From: JAVJST01 sp040219295
GTDB lineage: Bacteria; Pseudomonadota; Alphaproteobacteria; Rhodospirillales; Casp-alpha2
Length of the DNA stretch: 64,000 nucleotides
Assembly: GCA_040219295.1 (NCBI GenBank)
Contig: JAVJST010000005.1
Coordinates: 1 to 64,000 of the forward strand
Reading direction: 5' to 3'
Shown: one piece after another, positions 9,342-18,643 of the stretch
Layout: every line of letters starts with the position of its first letter
Position numbering within the stretch: position 1 is the stretch's first letter
Program-made: the position numbers and the translations under genes
The notes under the pieces: model-generated
What the model was told of the DNA's origin: nothing
Seen by the model: only the letters and a program-made list of their open reading frames with translations
Database searches by the model: none

Positions 9342-11042
9342 ATGACAGACATCCTGATTATCGACGACGACAACGGCGTTCGCCAGGTGATTGCGGACAC
9401 CCTCGCTGAGGAGGGTTACACGGTAAGCGAAGCTGCCGACGGCGCGGCTGGCCTCAAGGCCATCGGGACCATGCAGCCGAGGCTGGTGATCTGCGATGTC
9501 CGCATGCCCAAGCTCAATGGCTACGAAGTTCTCGAGAAGCTACACGAGACTCACCCGGAAATGGCGGACATGCCGTTCATCTTCCTATCGGGCCTATCGG
9601 ACAAGGATTACGTCAAGGCCGGCTATAAGATCGGCGCCGACGACTATGTCACCAAACCGGTCGACGTCGATCTGCTGGCCATGAAGATCGGCGCCATTCT
9701 CAAGAAGTCGGCGGCGGATTCGGCCAGCACGGCAAGTAAGTCTGTTCAGGCGGCAAAACTAAAGAAATCGATGGACTTCGACGGAGCAACTCGCCGGGGG
9801 CCCGCTTCCGAAGCGGCGATGATCGATATCGCCCCCGGTTTCGAGAAGCGCCTGCTTCGGGCGATCGCGTCAGGCGGCGACCTCAATACCGGCAGCTTCC
9901 AGTTCGTCAGCCTCGACGAGTTCAAGGAGCAGTTCGGCGAACGCTGGCCCAAGCTAAAGGACAAGGCGATCGCCATTTGCGAGAGCGTCATGCGTCAGGC
10001 CATCGGCCAGAAGGATTCGTACACCCGGTTCGGCGAAACGGGGTTCATGATGCTGTTTGAAGGCATGAGCGAGGAAGCGGCGACCAAGAAGGTTAAGACG
10101 ATTGCCGCCGAAATACGCAAGCGACTGCTCGGCGACAAGGAGAGCGCCTACAAGGACCTGAATGTGAAGACCGACGTCGTCGATCCGCGCCGGTTCGTCG
10201 ACGAGAACGGCAACATCACGGCTCAATCTCTTGCCAATGTGTTTTCGGGTCGCGCCGACGAAAGCGAAATGATGCGAAAAGCGGACGGGCCCGACTGGTT
10301 CGTTCAGCAACTCGGCCAGGTCTACCGCCCAGTCTGGAGCGCCAAACGCGAGAAGATCGTCACAAACCAGTGCTGGCCGACACGCCGTACAAATTATGCA
10401 CAACTGAGCGGCAGTCATTGCCTGCATGGCGGGCCCGATGACGAGTTCGCCATTCACCTCGACTGTTTCATGATCCGGCGACTGGCCGCGATCGTTCAAA
10501 ATCCGAAGAACGCGAACGTGGTGGCGCCGTTATCCGTGCCCCTCAACTTCCGTTCTTTCCTCGACGAGAACCAGGAGTTGCTGATCGAGAGCCTCAAACA
10601 GATCCCGGAAAACATGCGCGCGAGGCAGTTGATGATCGAGTTGACCGGTATTCCGGAGAACCGGAGCCAGTCGACCATCGACGAAGTGATGCGGGTGGCT
10701 GGAAGTTTCACCAAGCACGTTGCGGCCGAACTTTCTCCCGACGATCGTCACGCCGACGTATTCAAGGCGCGCGGCGTGACGATCCTCGTGTTTGCGCTGG
10801 AGGACACACCGACGGACGCCGGCGGAACCAGCAAGGAACAACTGCGCGAACTGAAGCGATTTGGCGATGTCGCCGTCGAGAAGGGATTCCATCCGCGGGT
10901 CGACAACATCCGGCGGATGGACGCGTTCCAACTCGCGCGGGACAGCGGGTTCGCCCTCATCGGCGGCAAGATCATCGGCGCCGAGGCCACCAATCCGCGA
11001 CAACCGTCCGATTTGTCGGCATCGCGAATTCTGGTGGTGTGA
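9342..11042 (+). CDS. Response regulator with degenerate GGDEF- and EAL-like modules
   Basis: A 566-residue protein with a clear N-terminal receiver (IIDDDN, Asp52 in LVICDVRMPKLNGYEV, Lys in TKPVD). The rest has no intact signature motif. Residues about 165-300 resemble a nucleotide-cyclase fold where GGDEF would be (YTRFGETGFMMLFEGMS). Residues about 350-560 follow the order of EAL strands (APLSVPLNFRSFL, QLMIELTGIP, VTILVFAL, GFALIGGKIIGAE) without the EAL, DDFG or EGVET residues. I infer a catalytically dead c-di-GMP-type sensor or scaffold controlled by phosphorylation. AGGAGG precedes ATG 9342. It follows the active REC-EAL gene directly and may antagonise or localise it. Confidence 0.65.
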   Translation: MTDILIIDDDNGVRQVIADTLAEEGYTVSEAADGAAGLKAIGTMQPRLVICDVRMPKLNGYEVLEKLHETHPEMADMPFIFLSGLSDKDYVKAGYKIGADDYVTKPVDVDLLAMKIGAILKKSAADSASTASKSVQAAKLKKSMDFDGATRRGPASEAAMIDIAPGFEKRLLRAIASGGDLNTGSFQFVSLDEFKEQFGERWPKLKDKAIAICESVMRQAIGQKDSYTRFGETGFMMLFEGMSEEAATKKVKTIAAEIRKRLLGDKESAYKDLNVKTDVVDPRRFVDENGNITAQSLANVFSGRADESEMMRKADGPDWFVQQLGQVYRPVWSAKREKIVTNQCWPTRRTNYAQLSGSHCLHGGPDDEFAIHLDCFMIRRLAAIVQNPKNANVVAPLSVPLNFRSFLDENQELLIESLKQIPENMRARQLMIELTGIPENRSQSTIDEVMRVAGSFTKHVAAELSPDDRHADVFKARGVTILVFALEDTPTDAGGTSKEQLRELKRFGDVAVEKGFHPRVDNIRRMDAFQLARDSGFALIGGKIIGAEATNPRQPSDLSASRILVV

Positions 11043-11066
11043 ACGAGCAGGCAGGAGACGCAAGAG

Positions 11067-11558
11067 ATGACGAACGGCGCGGAATATGTTTGCTTCGAAC
11101 TCGGCGGGTCGCTGTTCGCATTGCCGCGGACATCCCTCGACGAGATCCATCCGCTGCCGCTGCTGTTCCGGCCGCCCGGGTCGCCCGCGGCGCTCGAGGG
11201 TGTTTACGACGTCGGCGGCGAGCTCGTGAGTGCCGTCCGGCTAGACAGATTGCTGGGACTTGAGGAGTGCGATCCCGGACTCTACTCGCACCTCATCAGG
11301 CTGAACGAAGAACATTCCTCGATTGCGTTGATCGTCGAGAAGGTCGTCAGCGTCGGGCCGGCCGGTCCGGGTGGCGTCCGACCGCTGGACGTCGACGAGA
11401 CGTTCCGCGGCTGCGTGTCCGGGGAACTCGATCGCGGCGACACGCTCGTGCACGTACTGGCGGTCGACCGCTTGATCAATGCAAGCGAAGCCCAGCGATT
11501 GTCCGCGTTTCACGATATGGAAGGCGTCCGCAGCGCAATTTTCGGAGACGGGCAATGA
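11067..11558 (+). CDS. cheW: CheW-type coupling protein (first of the core pair)
   Basis: A 163-residue single-domain CheW. It shows the normal strand order: YVCFELGGSLFALPRTSLDEI, the conserved GVYDVGGELVSAVRLDRLLG, then SSIALIVEKVVSV. It should bridge the receptor at 13615 and the CheA at 15285 in a signalling array. Its stop overlaps the start of cheR (ATGA), so the two are probably translationally coupled. Position before CheR-TPR and a second CheW mirrors WspB in Wsp operons. GAGACGCAAGAG supplies a weak ribosome site ahead of ATG 11067. Confidence 0.85.
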   Translation: MTNGAEYVCFELGGSLFALPRTSLDEIHPLPLLFRPPGSPAALEGVYDVGGELVSAVRLDRLLGLEECDPGLYSHLIRLNEEHSSIALIVEKVVSVGPAGPGGVRPLDVDETFRGCVSGELDRGDTLVHVLAVDRLINASEAQRLSAFHDMEGVRSAIFGDGQ

Positions 11559-13012
11559 CGCCGGCGTCGTCCGTAACGACGGCATGCGCCGAAGATCGGG
11601 GTGCTCTGTCCGACATCTTGAACGCGGTTCACCGCCAGACGGGGCTCGCCTACTATCTCGGCAAGGACGACGTTCTCACGAAGAAGATCGACGAGCGGAT
11701 CGCCCGCCTCAACGTCGTTGGTTATCGCCAATACCTCGACGTGCTCGAAAGCGAAAGCGGCGATAAGGAATGGCGCTGGCTGATCGACGAGCTGGTCGTC
11801 AACGAGACCTACTTCTTCAGATACGAGAAGCAGTTCAAGGCGTTCAAGAGCGCGATTCTGCCGGAGTACGTTCGCTCGGGCGGACCGCTGCGAATCTGGA
11901 GCGCCGGCTGCGCGTGCGGTGCTGAGCCCTATTCCCTGAACCTGCTGATCCGTTCCGAATCGCCCCATCTCTCCGAGTCCGGGCGGCTTGAAATTCTCGG
12001 AACCGACATCAGCGAACGCAACCTCTCGCGTGCACGGGACGGAGTGTTCACGGCTTGGGAATTGAGGGGGATGTCCGAGACATACAGGAATCAGGCGTTC
12101 GAACCCGTCGGCAAGAACTGGCGGTTGCGCGATGCCTTCACAAGCGGCGTGACGTTCAGTCCGCTCAATCTCGCCATGGATATGGATTCCTTCGTAGAGG
12201 GACACCGCAATCATTTCGACATCGTGTTTTGCCGCAACGTGATGATCTATTTCGATACCGCGTTGATACGGCGGGTTCTCGTGGCTTTGCGAGAATGCCT
12301 CAAGACGGGTGGCTGGCTGTTCGTCGGTCACGCGGAACCCTATCTCGAACTGATCGACTACTTCGACCCGGTCCCGTTCGACGGCACGACGGTTTATCGA
12401 AACCAGGTGCCCGGTACGAACAAGGGTCGCAACGGCATGCGCGTTACGCCGCCGGCGTCCTCGAGCCCCCAACCCGAGCCGGTGTTCACACCGGCGGTGC
12501 CGGAACCTCGTCTCCCGGACGTTCCGGCACCGGTTCCAGTTGCGCCGCCGCCGGCAAGAGTTGCCGCAGTGCCGGCGGCACCTTCTCCGCCACCTACCTC
12601 GACGCCGGGTACCGAGGAATCGGCAATTTCGACGATCCGCGGTCTTGCCAATCAGGGCGACTGGCAAAAGGCGACGCAGGAATGTCAGGCACTGATCGAG
12701 GCGGCTCCGATGGACGCCGACGCGCACTTCCTGCTGGCGCTGATCGCCGAGAACCTCGGCCGCAACGGCGACGCCGTCGAGTCGTTGAAGCGGGCCATCT
12801 ACATCGATCGCGATCATGGACTCGCTTACTACCACCTGGGACTAGCCCACGCACGCATCGGCAATGCCGCCGCGGCGTGCAAGGCGCTTCGCAACGTCAA
12901 TGCGTTGGTGTCCGTACGCGGGGACGACGAGCCGGTTCGGGGCGGTGACGGGCTTGCCGCCGGGGAACTCGGCGAAATGGCAAGGACCGTACTGACGCAG
13001 ATCGGAGGGTAA
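11555..13012 (+). CDS. cheR: CheR methyltransferase with C-terminal TPR domain (WspC-like)
   Basis: A 485-residue chemoreceptor methyltransferase using S-adenosylmethionine to methylate receptor glutamates. The CheR alpha and catalytic domains span about residues 15-275, with the usual blocks NETYFFRYEKQF, IWSAGCACGAEPYSL, LGTDISERNL and FDIVFCRNVMIYFD. A proline/alanine-rich linker (about 290-350) joins a C-terminal tetratricopeptide region (DADAHFLLALIAENLGRNGD and HGLAYYHLGLAHARIGNAAA). CheR-TPR fusions are typical of Wsp and other non-flagellar chemosensory systems, where the TPR binds a partner in place of the receptor pentapeptide. ATG 11555 overlaps the cheW stop. The receptor here lacks a terminal pentapeptide, consistent with this. 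Confidence 0.92.
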   Translation: MTPASSVTTACAEDRGALSDILNAVHRQTGLAYYLGKDDVLTKKIDERIARLNVVGYRQYLDVLESESGDKEWRWLIDELVVNETYFFRYEKQFKAFKSAILPEYVRSGGPLRIWSAGCACGAEPYSLNLLIRSESPHLSESGRLEILGTDISERNLSRARDGVFTAWELRGMSETYRNQAFEPVGKNWRLRDAFTSGVTFSPLNLAMDMDSFVEGHRNHFDIVFCRNVMIYFDTALIRRVLVALRECLKTGGWLFVGHAEPYLELIDYFDPVPFDGTTVYRNQVPGTNKGRNGMRVTPPASSSPQPEPVFTPAVPEPRLPDVPAPVPVAPPPARVAAVPAAPSPPPTSTPGTEESAISTIRGLANQGDWQKATQECQALIEAAPMDADAHFLLALIAENLGRNGDAVESLKRAIYIDRDHGLAYYHLGLAHARIGNAAAACKALRNVNALVSVRGDDEPVRGGDGLAAGELGEMARTVLTQIGG

Positions 13013-13016
13013 GACC

Positions 13017-13613
13017 ATGGCCGCAAGTCGTGGACTGGATTGGGAGCGTGTTCATGAACGGTTGCGATCGATCGATGCCGGTCTGATGCAGGGTACCAAC
13101 TCGGACCTGGACACGTTCCGGCCACTATTGACGGCGCGCTCTCAACAACTCGCCGCGCGAATCCGAAATCGCGATACCCCCACCGAGATGCTGCCCGTGC
13201 TCGAGTTCGCACTGGGTCGCGGGTGGTATGGAATAGCGTTGCGTGCGGTCGCCGCCGTTGTGCCCTGGCGAAAGCCCGGCCACGTACCGAACGGGCCGAG
13301 CGGTCTGCTCGGCATGGTCAATGCGAAAGGTGAAGCCTGGTTGATCTACGACCTTCGCCGGTTGTTCGGGCACGACGGTGAAACAAAGGACGCCAATCGG
13401 TTGATCCTCCTTCGTCACAATCAGGTGCACGTCGGGATCTGCGTCTCGGAAACGGGCCGCGTCATCAAAGTCGATGAATCCGCGCTCGGTTCCATGAGCG
13501 ACGACCACGCGGACAGAGATTCAATGATGATGGCCGGTGTAACGAAAGACGGGGTCGTCATCGTCGATGACAGCAAGCTCTTGGGTCATCGCGCAATCAT
13601 TGAGGAGAATTGA
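13017..13613 (+). CDS. cheW: CheW-type coupling protein with N-terminal extension (WspD-like)
   Basis: A 198-residue CheW with about 65 extra N-terminal residues (WERVHERLRSIDAGLMQG) before the beta domain, which carries LPVLEFALGRGWYGIALRAV, GLLGMVNAKGEAWLIYDLRR and HVGICVSETGRVI. The extended N-terminus and the place after CheR-TPR match WspD. The cysteine-bearing motif often found in WspD extensions is not visible. A strong GGAGGG lies before ATG 13017. The gene ends one base before the receptor start, so it is in the same transcript. It presumably gives a second, distinct coupling interface for CheA or the receptor. Confidence 0.8.
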   Translation: MAASRGLDWERVHERLRSIDAGLMQGTNSDLDTFRPLLTARSQQLAARIRNRDTPTEMLPVLEFALGRGWYGIALRAVAAVVPWRKPGHVPNGPSGLLGMVNAKGEAWLIYDLRRLFGHDGETKDANRLILLRHNQVHVGICVSETGRVIKVDESALGSMSDDHADRDSMMMAGVTKDGVVIVDDSKLLGHRAIIEEN

Positions 13614-13614
13614 A

Positions 13615-15288
13615 ATGCATTTGAGCATCGCACAACGAATTGCGCTGGGGTTCGCGACGGTCATCGCGTTGACTATCGGCTTGGGCGCTTACCAGTTTGC
13701 AGGTATTGGGCGAATGACGGACCACGCGCAGGATATCGCTGCCGGCCCAGTTCAGGCCATCCAGGTGATTGGTGTAATCGCCAGCAGCCAGCGGGACATG
13801 CGTGTCTACCGTGAACGATCGGCAACGCTAAGTCGGTCGGAGAGTGATGACCGCATCGCCAAAATCAAGTCGACGCAGCAGGCATGGCACGAGGCCAAGG
13901 CCGCAACCGTCTCGGCCATGGAGCAGCTAGAACAGATCGCCCAGGCGCGTCTGGCGCTCCAGGACGATGTGGATATTGATGAGACGTGGTCCGAGATGCT
14001 GGAAACCTTGCGTCGGAGCCGGGAAGCGCTCGACGGCATCAGTGTCTGGGTCAACGAGGAGTTCAGTCGGCAAACCGGTGCCGTGTCGTCTGCGGCGTTG
14101 ACGAACACCGAGGCTCTCGATCAGCTCCGACAAAAATTCAATACCGAAATTCAGAACCTGCAGGCACTTCCCGATCGCCTGGTCGACGAGATCATTCTGG
14201 GGATCGAGGATACGCACGAAGACACAACGACGACCGCGCTAATCGTGCTTGTCGCCGTCGTTTTGCTCGGGAGCGCGATCGCCTTCGCCATTCACCGGTC
14301 GATCATGCGGCCGCTTTACGACTTCATGGCGTTCGTGGAGCGAGTTGGTGAGGGCGATCTGACGGCAAGAACCTACAACGTTGGAGGCGACGAACTCGGC
14401 CAGCTCGGGGTTCACCTCAACGAGATGGCGGACAATCTTGCCGCGTCTGCCCAGCAGACCCGGGCCGGAACCGAGCAGCTCAATTCCGCGACCGCCGAGC
14501 TTCGGGCATCGTCGCAGCAACAATCGTCGAGCACCGCCGAACAGAACGCGGCAATCCAGCAGATCACCAGCACGCTCGAAGAGATCGCCCAATCCGGCGC
14601 ACAGATGACGGAACGCGCCAAGTCCGTAGCGGAAGCGGCCAAATCGACGTCGAGCGCCAGCAAGGCAGGCATGGATGCGGCCGGCGAAACGGCGCGGACC
14701 ATGCAATCGATCAAGGAGCAGGCGGAGGCAGTTGCCGAGAACATCGTTAGCCTGACGGAGAAGACTCAGTCGGTCGGTGACATCATCGCCAGCGTCAACG
14801 ACATCGCCGAGCGATCGGACCTGCTGGCGTTGAACGCGGCGATTGAGGCCTCCGCTGCTGGCGAATACGGCAAGAGTTTCTCCGTCGTCGCCGAGGAGAT
14901 GAAGGTTCTTGCCGGCCAGGCCAAGGACGCGACCGTACAGGTGCGCGGCATCCTCAACGATATTCAGCAAGGGATCAACACCTCCGTCATGCAGACGGAA
15001 GAGGCGGTGAAACGTTCGGAAACGGGCCAACGTCAGGCCGAAGAGATGGAGGCCACGATCAAGACTCTCGCCGATAATATCGAACAGAGCGTTTCGACCT
15101 TCGAACAGATCGTCGCGGCGAACAATCAACAGCAGATCGGTATCGAGCAGGTTGCGGACTCCATTCAGAACATTCGCGAGGCCAGCGAACAGATGACTGC
15201 CGGCAACAGCGATCTGGAGCAATCCGCGGCAAGCCTGGCTGGTCTTGCTCAGGAACTGCAGACATCGGTCGAGAGATATCGCCTATGA
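13615..15288 (+). CDS. Methyl-accepting chemotaxis protein (WspA-like receptor)
   Basis: A 557-residue transmembrane receptor. TM1 is about residues 9-29 (IALGFATVIALTIGLGAY). A periplasmic helical-bundle-like region follows, then TM2 (TALIVLVAVVLLGSAIAFAI), a HAMP domain (MRPLYDFMAFVERVGEGDLT) and a long cytoplasmic signalling coiled coil. The hairpin tip reads IAERSDLLALNAAIEASAAG and EYGKSFSVVAEEMKVLAGQA, variant but recognisable. There is no C-terminal CheR-docking pentapeptide. The small periplasmic domain with TM helices points to sensing of membrane or surface state, not a specific ligand; that is inference. ATG 13615 has GAGGAG upstream; the stop overlaps cheA. Confidence 0.92.
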   Translation: MHLSIAQRIALGFATVIALTIGLGAYQFAGIGRMTDHAQDIAAGPVQAIQVIGVIASSQRDMRVYRERSATLSRSESDDRIAKIKSTQQAWHEAKAATVSAMEQLEQIAQARLALQDDVDIDETWSEMLETLRRSREALDGISVWVNEEFSRQTGAVSSAALTNTEALDQLRQKFNTEIQNLQALPDRLVDEIILGIEDTHEDTTTTALIVLVAVVLLGSAIAFAIHRSIMRPLYDFMAFVERVGEGDLTARTYNVGGDELGQLGVHLNEMADNLAASAQQTRAGTEQLNSATAELRASSQQQSSSTAEQNAAIQQITSTLEEIAQSGAQMTERAKSVAEAAKSTSSASKAGMDAAGETARTMQSIKEQAEAVAENIVSLTEKTQSVGDIIASVNDIAERSDLLALNAAIEASAAGEYGKSFSVVAEEMKVLAGQAKDATVQVRGILNDIQQGINTSVMQTEEAVKRSETGQRQAEEMEATIKTLADNIEQSVSTFEQIVAANNQQQIGIEQVADSIQNIREASEQMTAGNSDLEQSAASLAGLAQELQTSVERYRL

Positions 15289-17546
15289 ACGACCTTCAAC
15301 AGCGACTGATTGCCGCGTTCGAGGCGGAGTACCGCGAGCACCTTACGGTTGTTCGCGGGATTCTCGACGACCTCGAACAAGCGGGGTGGGACGTTCAGGG
15401 GATCGATCTGCCGGAGCTCTACCGGCATGTGCACAGCCTCAAGGGTGCGGCCCGCGCGGTCAACATCAAGCCCGTCGAGGATATGGCGCACAAGCTTGAG
15501 GGCGTCATCGATCTGTGCCAGTCGGGCGAACTCGTGCTTGTAGACTCGACCGTTCGTGACATTCGCCGCGTTCTGGATGCAATCGAGGATAGCGCTGAGT
15601 CCGGGGTCAAGGGAACCGAGTGTCCGATCACAAAGCAGGGGTCCGATGCGCTCTCCCGGCTGACAGGCGTCAATCCGAGCCCGGACATTTCGCCGGCACA
15701 GGTCGATGACAAGCCTACGGCTCCTGAGTTGGTCAAGGTGGGGTCCGACGCAGGTGCCGGCCAATCCAGGGTGGAAAGCAAGACGGACGAGCGAACCAGT
15801 GAAAGTGTTCGGATCAGTGCCCAGGTTCTTGATGAACTCATGCGTCGTACGGGTGATTTCCACACGTCGGCTTCCGAGTATCAGGCGATCTCCGCCGAGA
15901 TCGCGGAGCTCGAGCTCCGCTGCTCGGACCTGGCGAGTTCCTTCACGGCGTTTCGCAAGTTGCTCGGCCACCAAGTCGGGAATCGGATAGACGGCGATTT
16001 CGCGGATGAACTGGGCCAAACCACACTCGATCTGGAGCAACGGATAAAGTCGTTCGGCCAACTGGCGGTCACGGTCAAGAAGAAACACCAGGATCGCTCA
16101 TTGCAGATTCGCAACATGGCGACGCAACTCGAAGATCATGTGCGCCAGGCTCGGATGGTGCCCGCGGAAAGCGTGTTCGGGTACATTCAGAAGATGGCGC
16201 GCGATATCGCAAAGGACAGCGACAAGGAAATCGAGGTCAGCGTCAGGGGACTCGATACCATGGCCGACCGCTGGGTGCTTCAGACACTCAGAGATCCTAT
16301 CATGCATCTGGTAAGGAACGCGATCAGCCACGGCATCGAGTCGCCGGACGAGCGAGTTGATTTGGGAAAGTCGCGCGAGGGCAAGGTTGCCCTAACGATT
16401 GAATCCGAAGGCGGCATGCTTCAGGCGCGCATTGCAGACGACGGCCGGGGCCTAGACATTGGACGTATCTGCGAGAAGGCTCTCGAACGCGGGCTTATCG
16501 CCGACGTCGAATCGTTCGATCCGACAGACAATCGAATTACCGACATTCTGACAAGCGCCGGTTTCTCGACCGCGGATACCGTAACCGAGATCTCCGGCAG
16601 AGGTGTCGGCCTCTCGGTCGTCAAACAGGCAATCACCCGCTTGGAGGGCAGGTTCGACATATCGCCACAAGCGCCCTACGGGACAGAAATGTCGATTGAG
16701 GTGCCGATATCGGTTTCCAGCAAACGCCTGCTCCATGTCGTCGTCGAGGATGAAGAGTACTGTGTTCCGCTCAGAAGCGTTGAGCAGATACATCGATTTG
16801 ACGTAGAGGCCATTGAACTGATCGATGGACGGCCCGCCGTTTTCGTCGACGATGGCGCAGAACCGTTGTGGCTTGTGCCGTTCGGCATGTTGCTGGACCC
16901 AGCGACCGGTTCGCTGTCCGCCCCCGATGACACGGTCACGGTCGTCGTTCTCCAATCGAATCACAAGCGCATCGGCGCCGTCGTCGATTCGATTGTCGGC
17001 GTTCGCGTTGGCTTGATTCGCGCAGTTCCCGGTGCCGCCGGGAATGTCGACATCTTTTCCGGCGGGGTCGTCCTCGACGACGGTACGGTGGTATCCGCGT
17101 TGAGTATCGGTGAAATGCTGGATCGTTGGCGCGATGACGCGGGCAGCATTCGGATCGAAAGCAGGACTGCGGAACATGTCGCTCCGCCGTCCGTGCTCGT
17201 CGTCGATGATTCGGTCACGACGAGAACGCTCGAAAGGAGCCTGCTGGAAGCCAACGGGTACAGGGTGTCCGTGTCCGTCGATGGCCGGGATGCCCTCGAG
17301 AGCTTGCGTCGGCAGCCTGTCGATCTCGTCGTAAGCGATGTCGAGATGCCACATCTCGACGGGTTTGGCCTCTTGCGAGCGATGAAACAGGATCCTTCGC
17401 TTGCGGCCATCCCGGTTATTCTGGTGACCTCGCGAGACAGCCCGGACGACAAGCAGCGGGGATTGAAACTCGGTGCCGAGGCATATGTCGTGAAACAACG
17501 CTTTGATCAGCACACGTTGCTGGCCACGATCGGGCAATTGGTATGA
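15285..17546 (+). CDS. cheA: Hybrid CheA histidine kinase with C-terminal receiver (WspE-like)
   Basis: A 753-residue CheA-type kinase. An HPt domain holds acceptor His50 (HVHSLKGAARAV). An acidic linker follows, then the dimerisation helices, then the ATPase with HLVRNAISHGIESPDER, ADDGRGLDIGRI and GRGVGLSVVKQAI. Next come a CheW-like regulatory domain (RLLHVVVEDEEYCVPLRSVE) and a C-terminal receiver (VLVVDDSVTTRTL, acceptor Asp in VVSDVEMPHLDGFG). The fused receiver is the hallmark of WspE/FrzE-type systems and normally serves as phosphate sink or relay. It should phosphorylate CheB and one or more of the neighbouring receivers. Both ends overlap neighbours by ATGA, so it sits in a tightly coupled block. 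Confidence 0.95.
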   Translation: MNDLQQRLIAAFEAEYREHLTVVRGILDDLEQAGWDVQGIDLPELYRHVHSLKGAARAVNIKPVEDMAHKLEGVIDLCQSGELVLVDSTVRDIRRVLDAIEDSAESGVKGTECPITKQGSDALSRLTGVNPSPDISPAQVDDKPTAPELVKVGSDAGAGQSRVESKTDERTSESVRISAQVLDELMRRTGDFHTSASEYQAISAEIAELELRCSDLASSFTAFRKLLGHQVGNRIDGDFADELGQTTLDLEQRIKSFGQLAVTVKKKHQDRSLQIRNMATQLEDHVRQARMVPAESVFGYIQKMARDIAKDSDKEIEVSVRGLDTMADRWVLQTLRDPIMHLVRNAISHGIESPDERVDLGKSREGKVALTIESEGGMLQARIADDGRGLDIGRICEKALERGLIADVESFDPTDNRITDILTSAGFSTADTVTEISGRGVGLSVVKQAITRLEGRFDISPQAPYGTEMSIEVPISVSSKRLLHVVVEDEEYCVPLRSVEQIHRFDVEAIELIDGRPAVFVDDGAEPLWLVPFGMLLDPATGSLSAPDDTVTVVVLQSNHKRIGAVVDSIVGVRVGLIRAVPGAAGNVDIFSGGVVLDDGTVVSALSIGEMLDRWRDDAGSIRIESRTAEHVAPPSVLVVDDSVTTRTLERSLLEANGYRVSVSVDGRDALESLRRQPVDLVVSDVEMPHLDGFGLLRAMKQDPSLAAIPVILVTSRDSPDDKQRGLKLGAEAYVVKQRFDQHTLLATIGQLV

Positions 17547-18643
17547 ACGACGTTGGACCAGCCCCGATCCGGGTCATGATCGTCGAGGACTCGATCGTTG
17601 TCCGGTTGCTGCTCGAACAGATCGTCGAAGACGACCCGCGATTGGTGGTAGCCGCCTCCGTGGAGTCGGGAGAAAAGGCGATCGAGGTCATTGAGCGCGC
17701 CAGGCCTGACGTCGTTTCGTTGGATATCCGGCTGCCCGGCATCGACGGCGTCGAAACGACACGGCGAATCATGACCCAGCGGCCGACACCGATCGTGATC
17801 GTTTCGGGTCACCTGGACAGTCAGGAACTCGACGTCTCAATGAATGCATTGAAAGCAGGCGCACTATCGATCGTCGAGAAACCGGCCGGCGTCACCAGTA
17901 GCGACTATCTACCCATGGCATCGCAGATCTGCCGGCAGTTCGTGCTGATGAGCGATGTCCGTGTCGTTCGTAGGCGCGGCATCGCAGGGCTGGCCTCGAC
18001 ACGGAGCCGAATCAATCAGGGCCAAATTCGGCAAGTGCGCGGCGTTAGGTCCGACGCCGGGACGATACGTCACCGTGCATTGGGAATCGTCGCGTCTACG
18101 GGTGGACCAAACGCCATTGTCCAGTTGCTTTGTGAACTGGGCGGGGCGTTTCCCTTGCCCATATTCATGGTTCAGCACATCACCGACGCCTTTCATGAGG
18201 GATTCGTGCGCTGGCTCGATGGGTGTGTGCCGATGACAGTCGTCGATGCAGAGGACGGTCAGTCGGCGACTCCCGGAAATGTGTATGTTGCGCCGGCCGG
18301 GAAACACCTGGTTGTCGGGTCTCACGTCATGCATACCCGTGACATGCCGCCGGTCGCCGGCCAACGGCCGTCCGGTACGGTTTTGTTCGAGTCCCTGGAA
18401 AGCGCGTACGGCGAATGCGCCATCGGCGTGCTCCTTACCGGTATGGGCAGCGACGGCGCCCAAGGACTTCGTTCGATGTTCTTGGCGGGCGCGCACACGA
18501 TCGCCGAAGACGAATCGACAGCGGTTGTCTACGGCATGCCAAAGGCCGCGGTGAACATCGGTGCTGTCAGGGAGTTGTTGCCGCTGCCCAGAATTGCTCC
18601 CCGATTGCAGGATCTGGCCGGACGGGCGCTGGAGGTTTCATGA
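17543..18643 (+). CDS. cheB: CheB protein-glutamate methylesterase (WspF-like)
   Basis: A 366-residue response regulator. Residues 10-130 are a receiver (IVEDSIVV, acceptor Asp in VVSLDIRLPGIDGVE), joined by a linker to a methylesterase domain with the catalytic triad region intact: Ser in IVASTGGPNAIV, His in MVQHITDAFHEGF, Asp in TGMGSDGAQGL. It removes methyl groups from the receptor, giving adaptation opposite to the CheR-TPR. It is probably activated by phosphate from CheA at 15285. It overlaps cheA and the next kinase gene by ATGA on both sides. In Wsp systems, loss of this protein locks signalling on. Confidence 0.95.
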   Translation: MNDVGPAPIRVMIVEDSIVVRLLLEQIVEDDPRLVVAASVESGEKAIEVIERARPDVVSLDIRLPGIDGVETTRRIMTQRPTPIVIVSGHLDSQELDVSMNALKAGALSIVEKPAGVTSSDYLPMASQICRQFVLMSDVRVVRRRGIAGLASTRSRINQGQIRQVRGVRSDAGTIRHRALGIVASTGGPNAIVQLLCELGGAFPLPIFMVQHITDAFHEGFVRWLDGCVPMTVVDAEDGQSATPGNVYVAPAGKHLVVGSHVMHTRDMPPVAGQRPSGTVLFESLESAYGECAIGVLLTGMGSDGAQGLRSMFLAGAHTIAEDESTAVVYGMPKAAVNIGAVRELLPLPRIAPRLQDLAGRALEVS

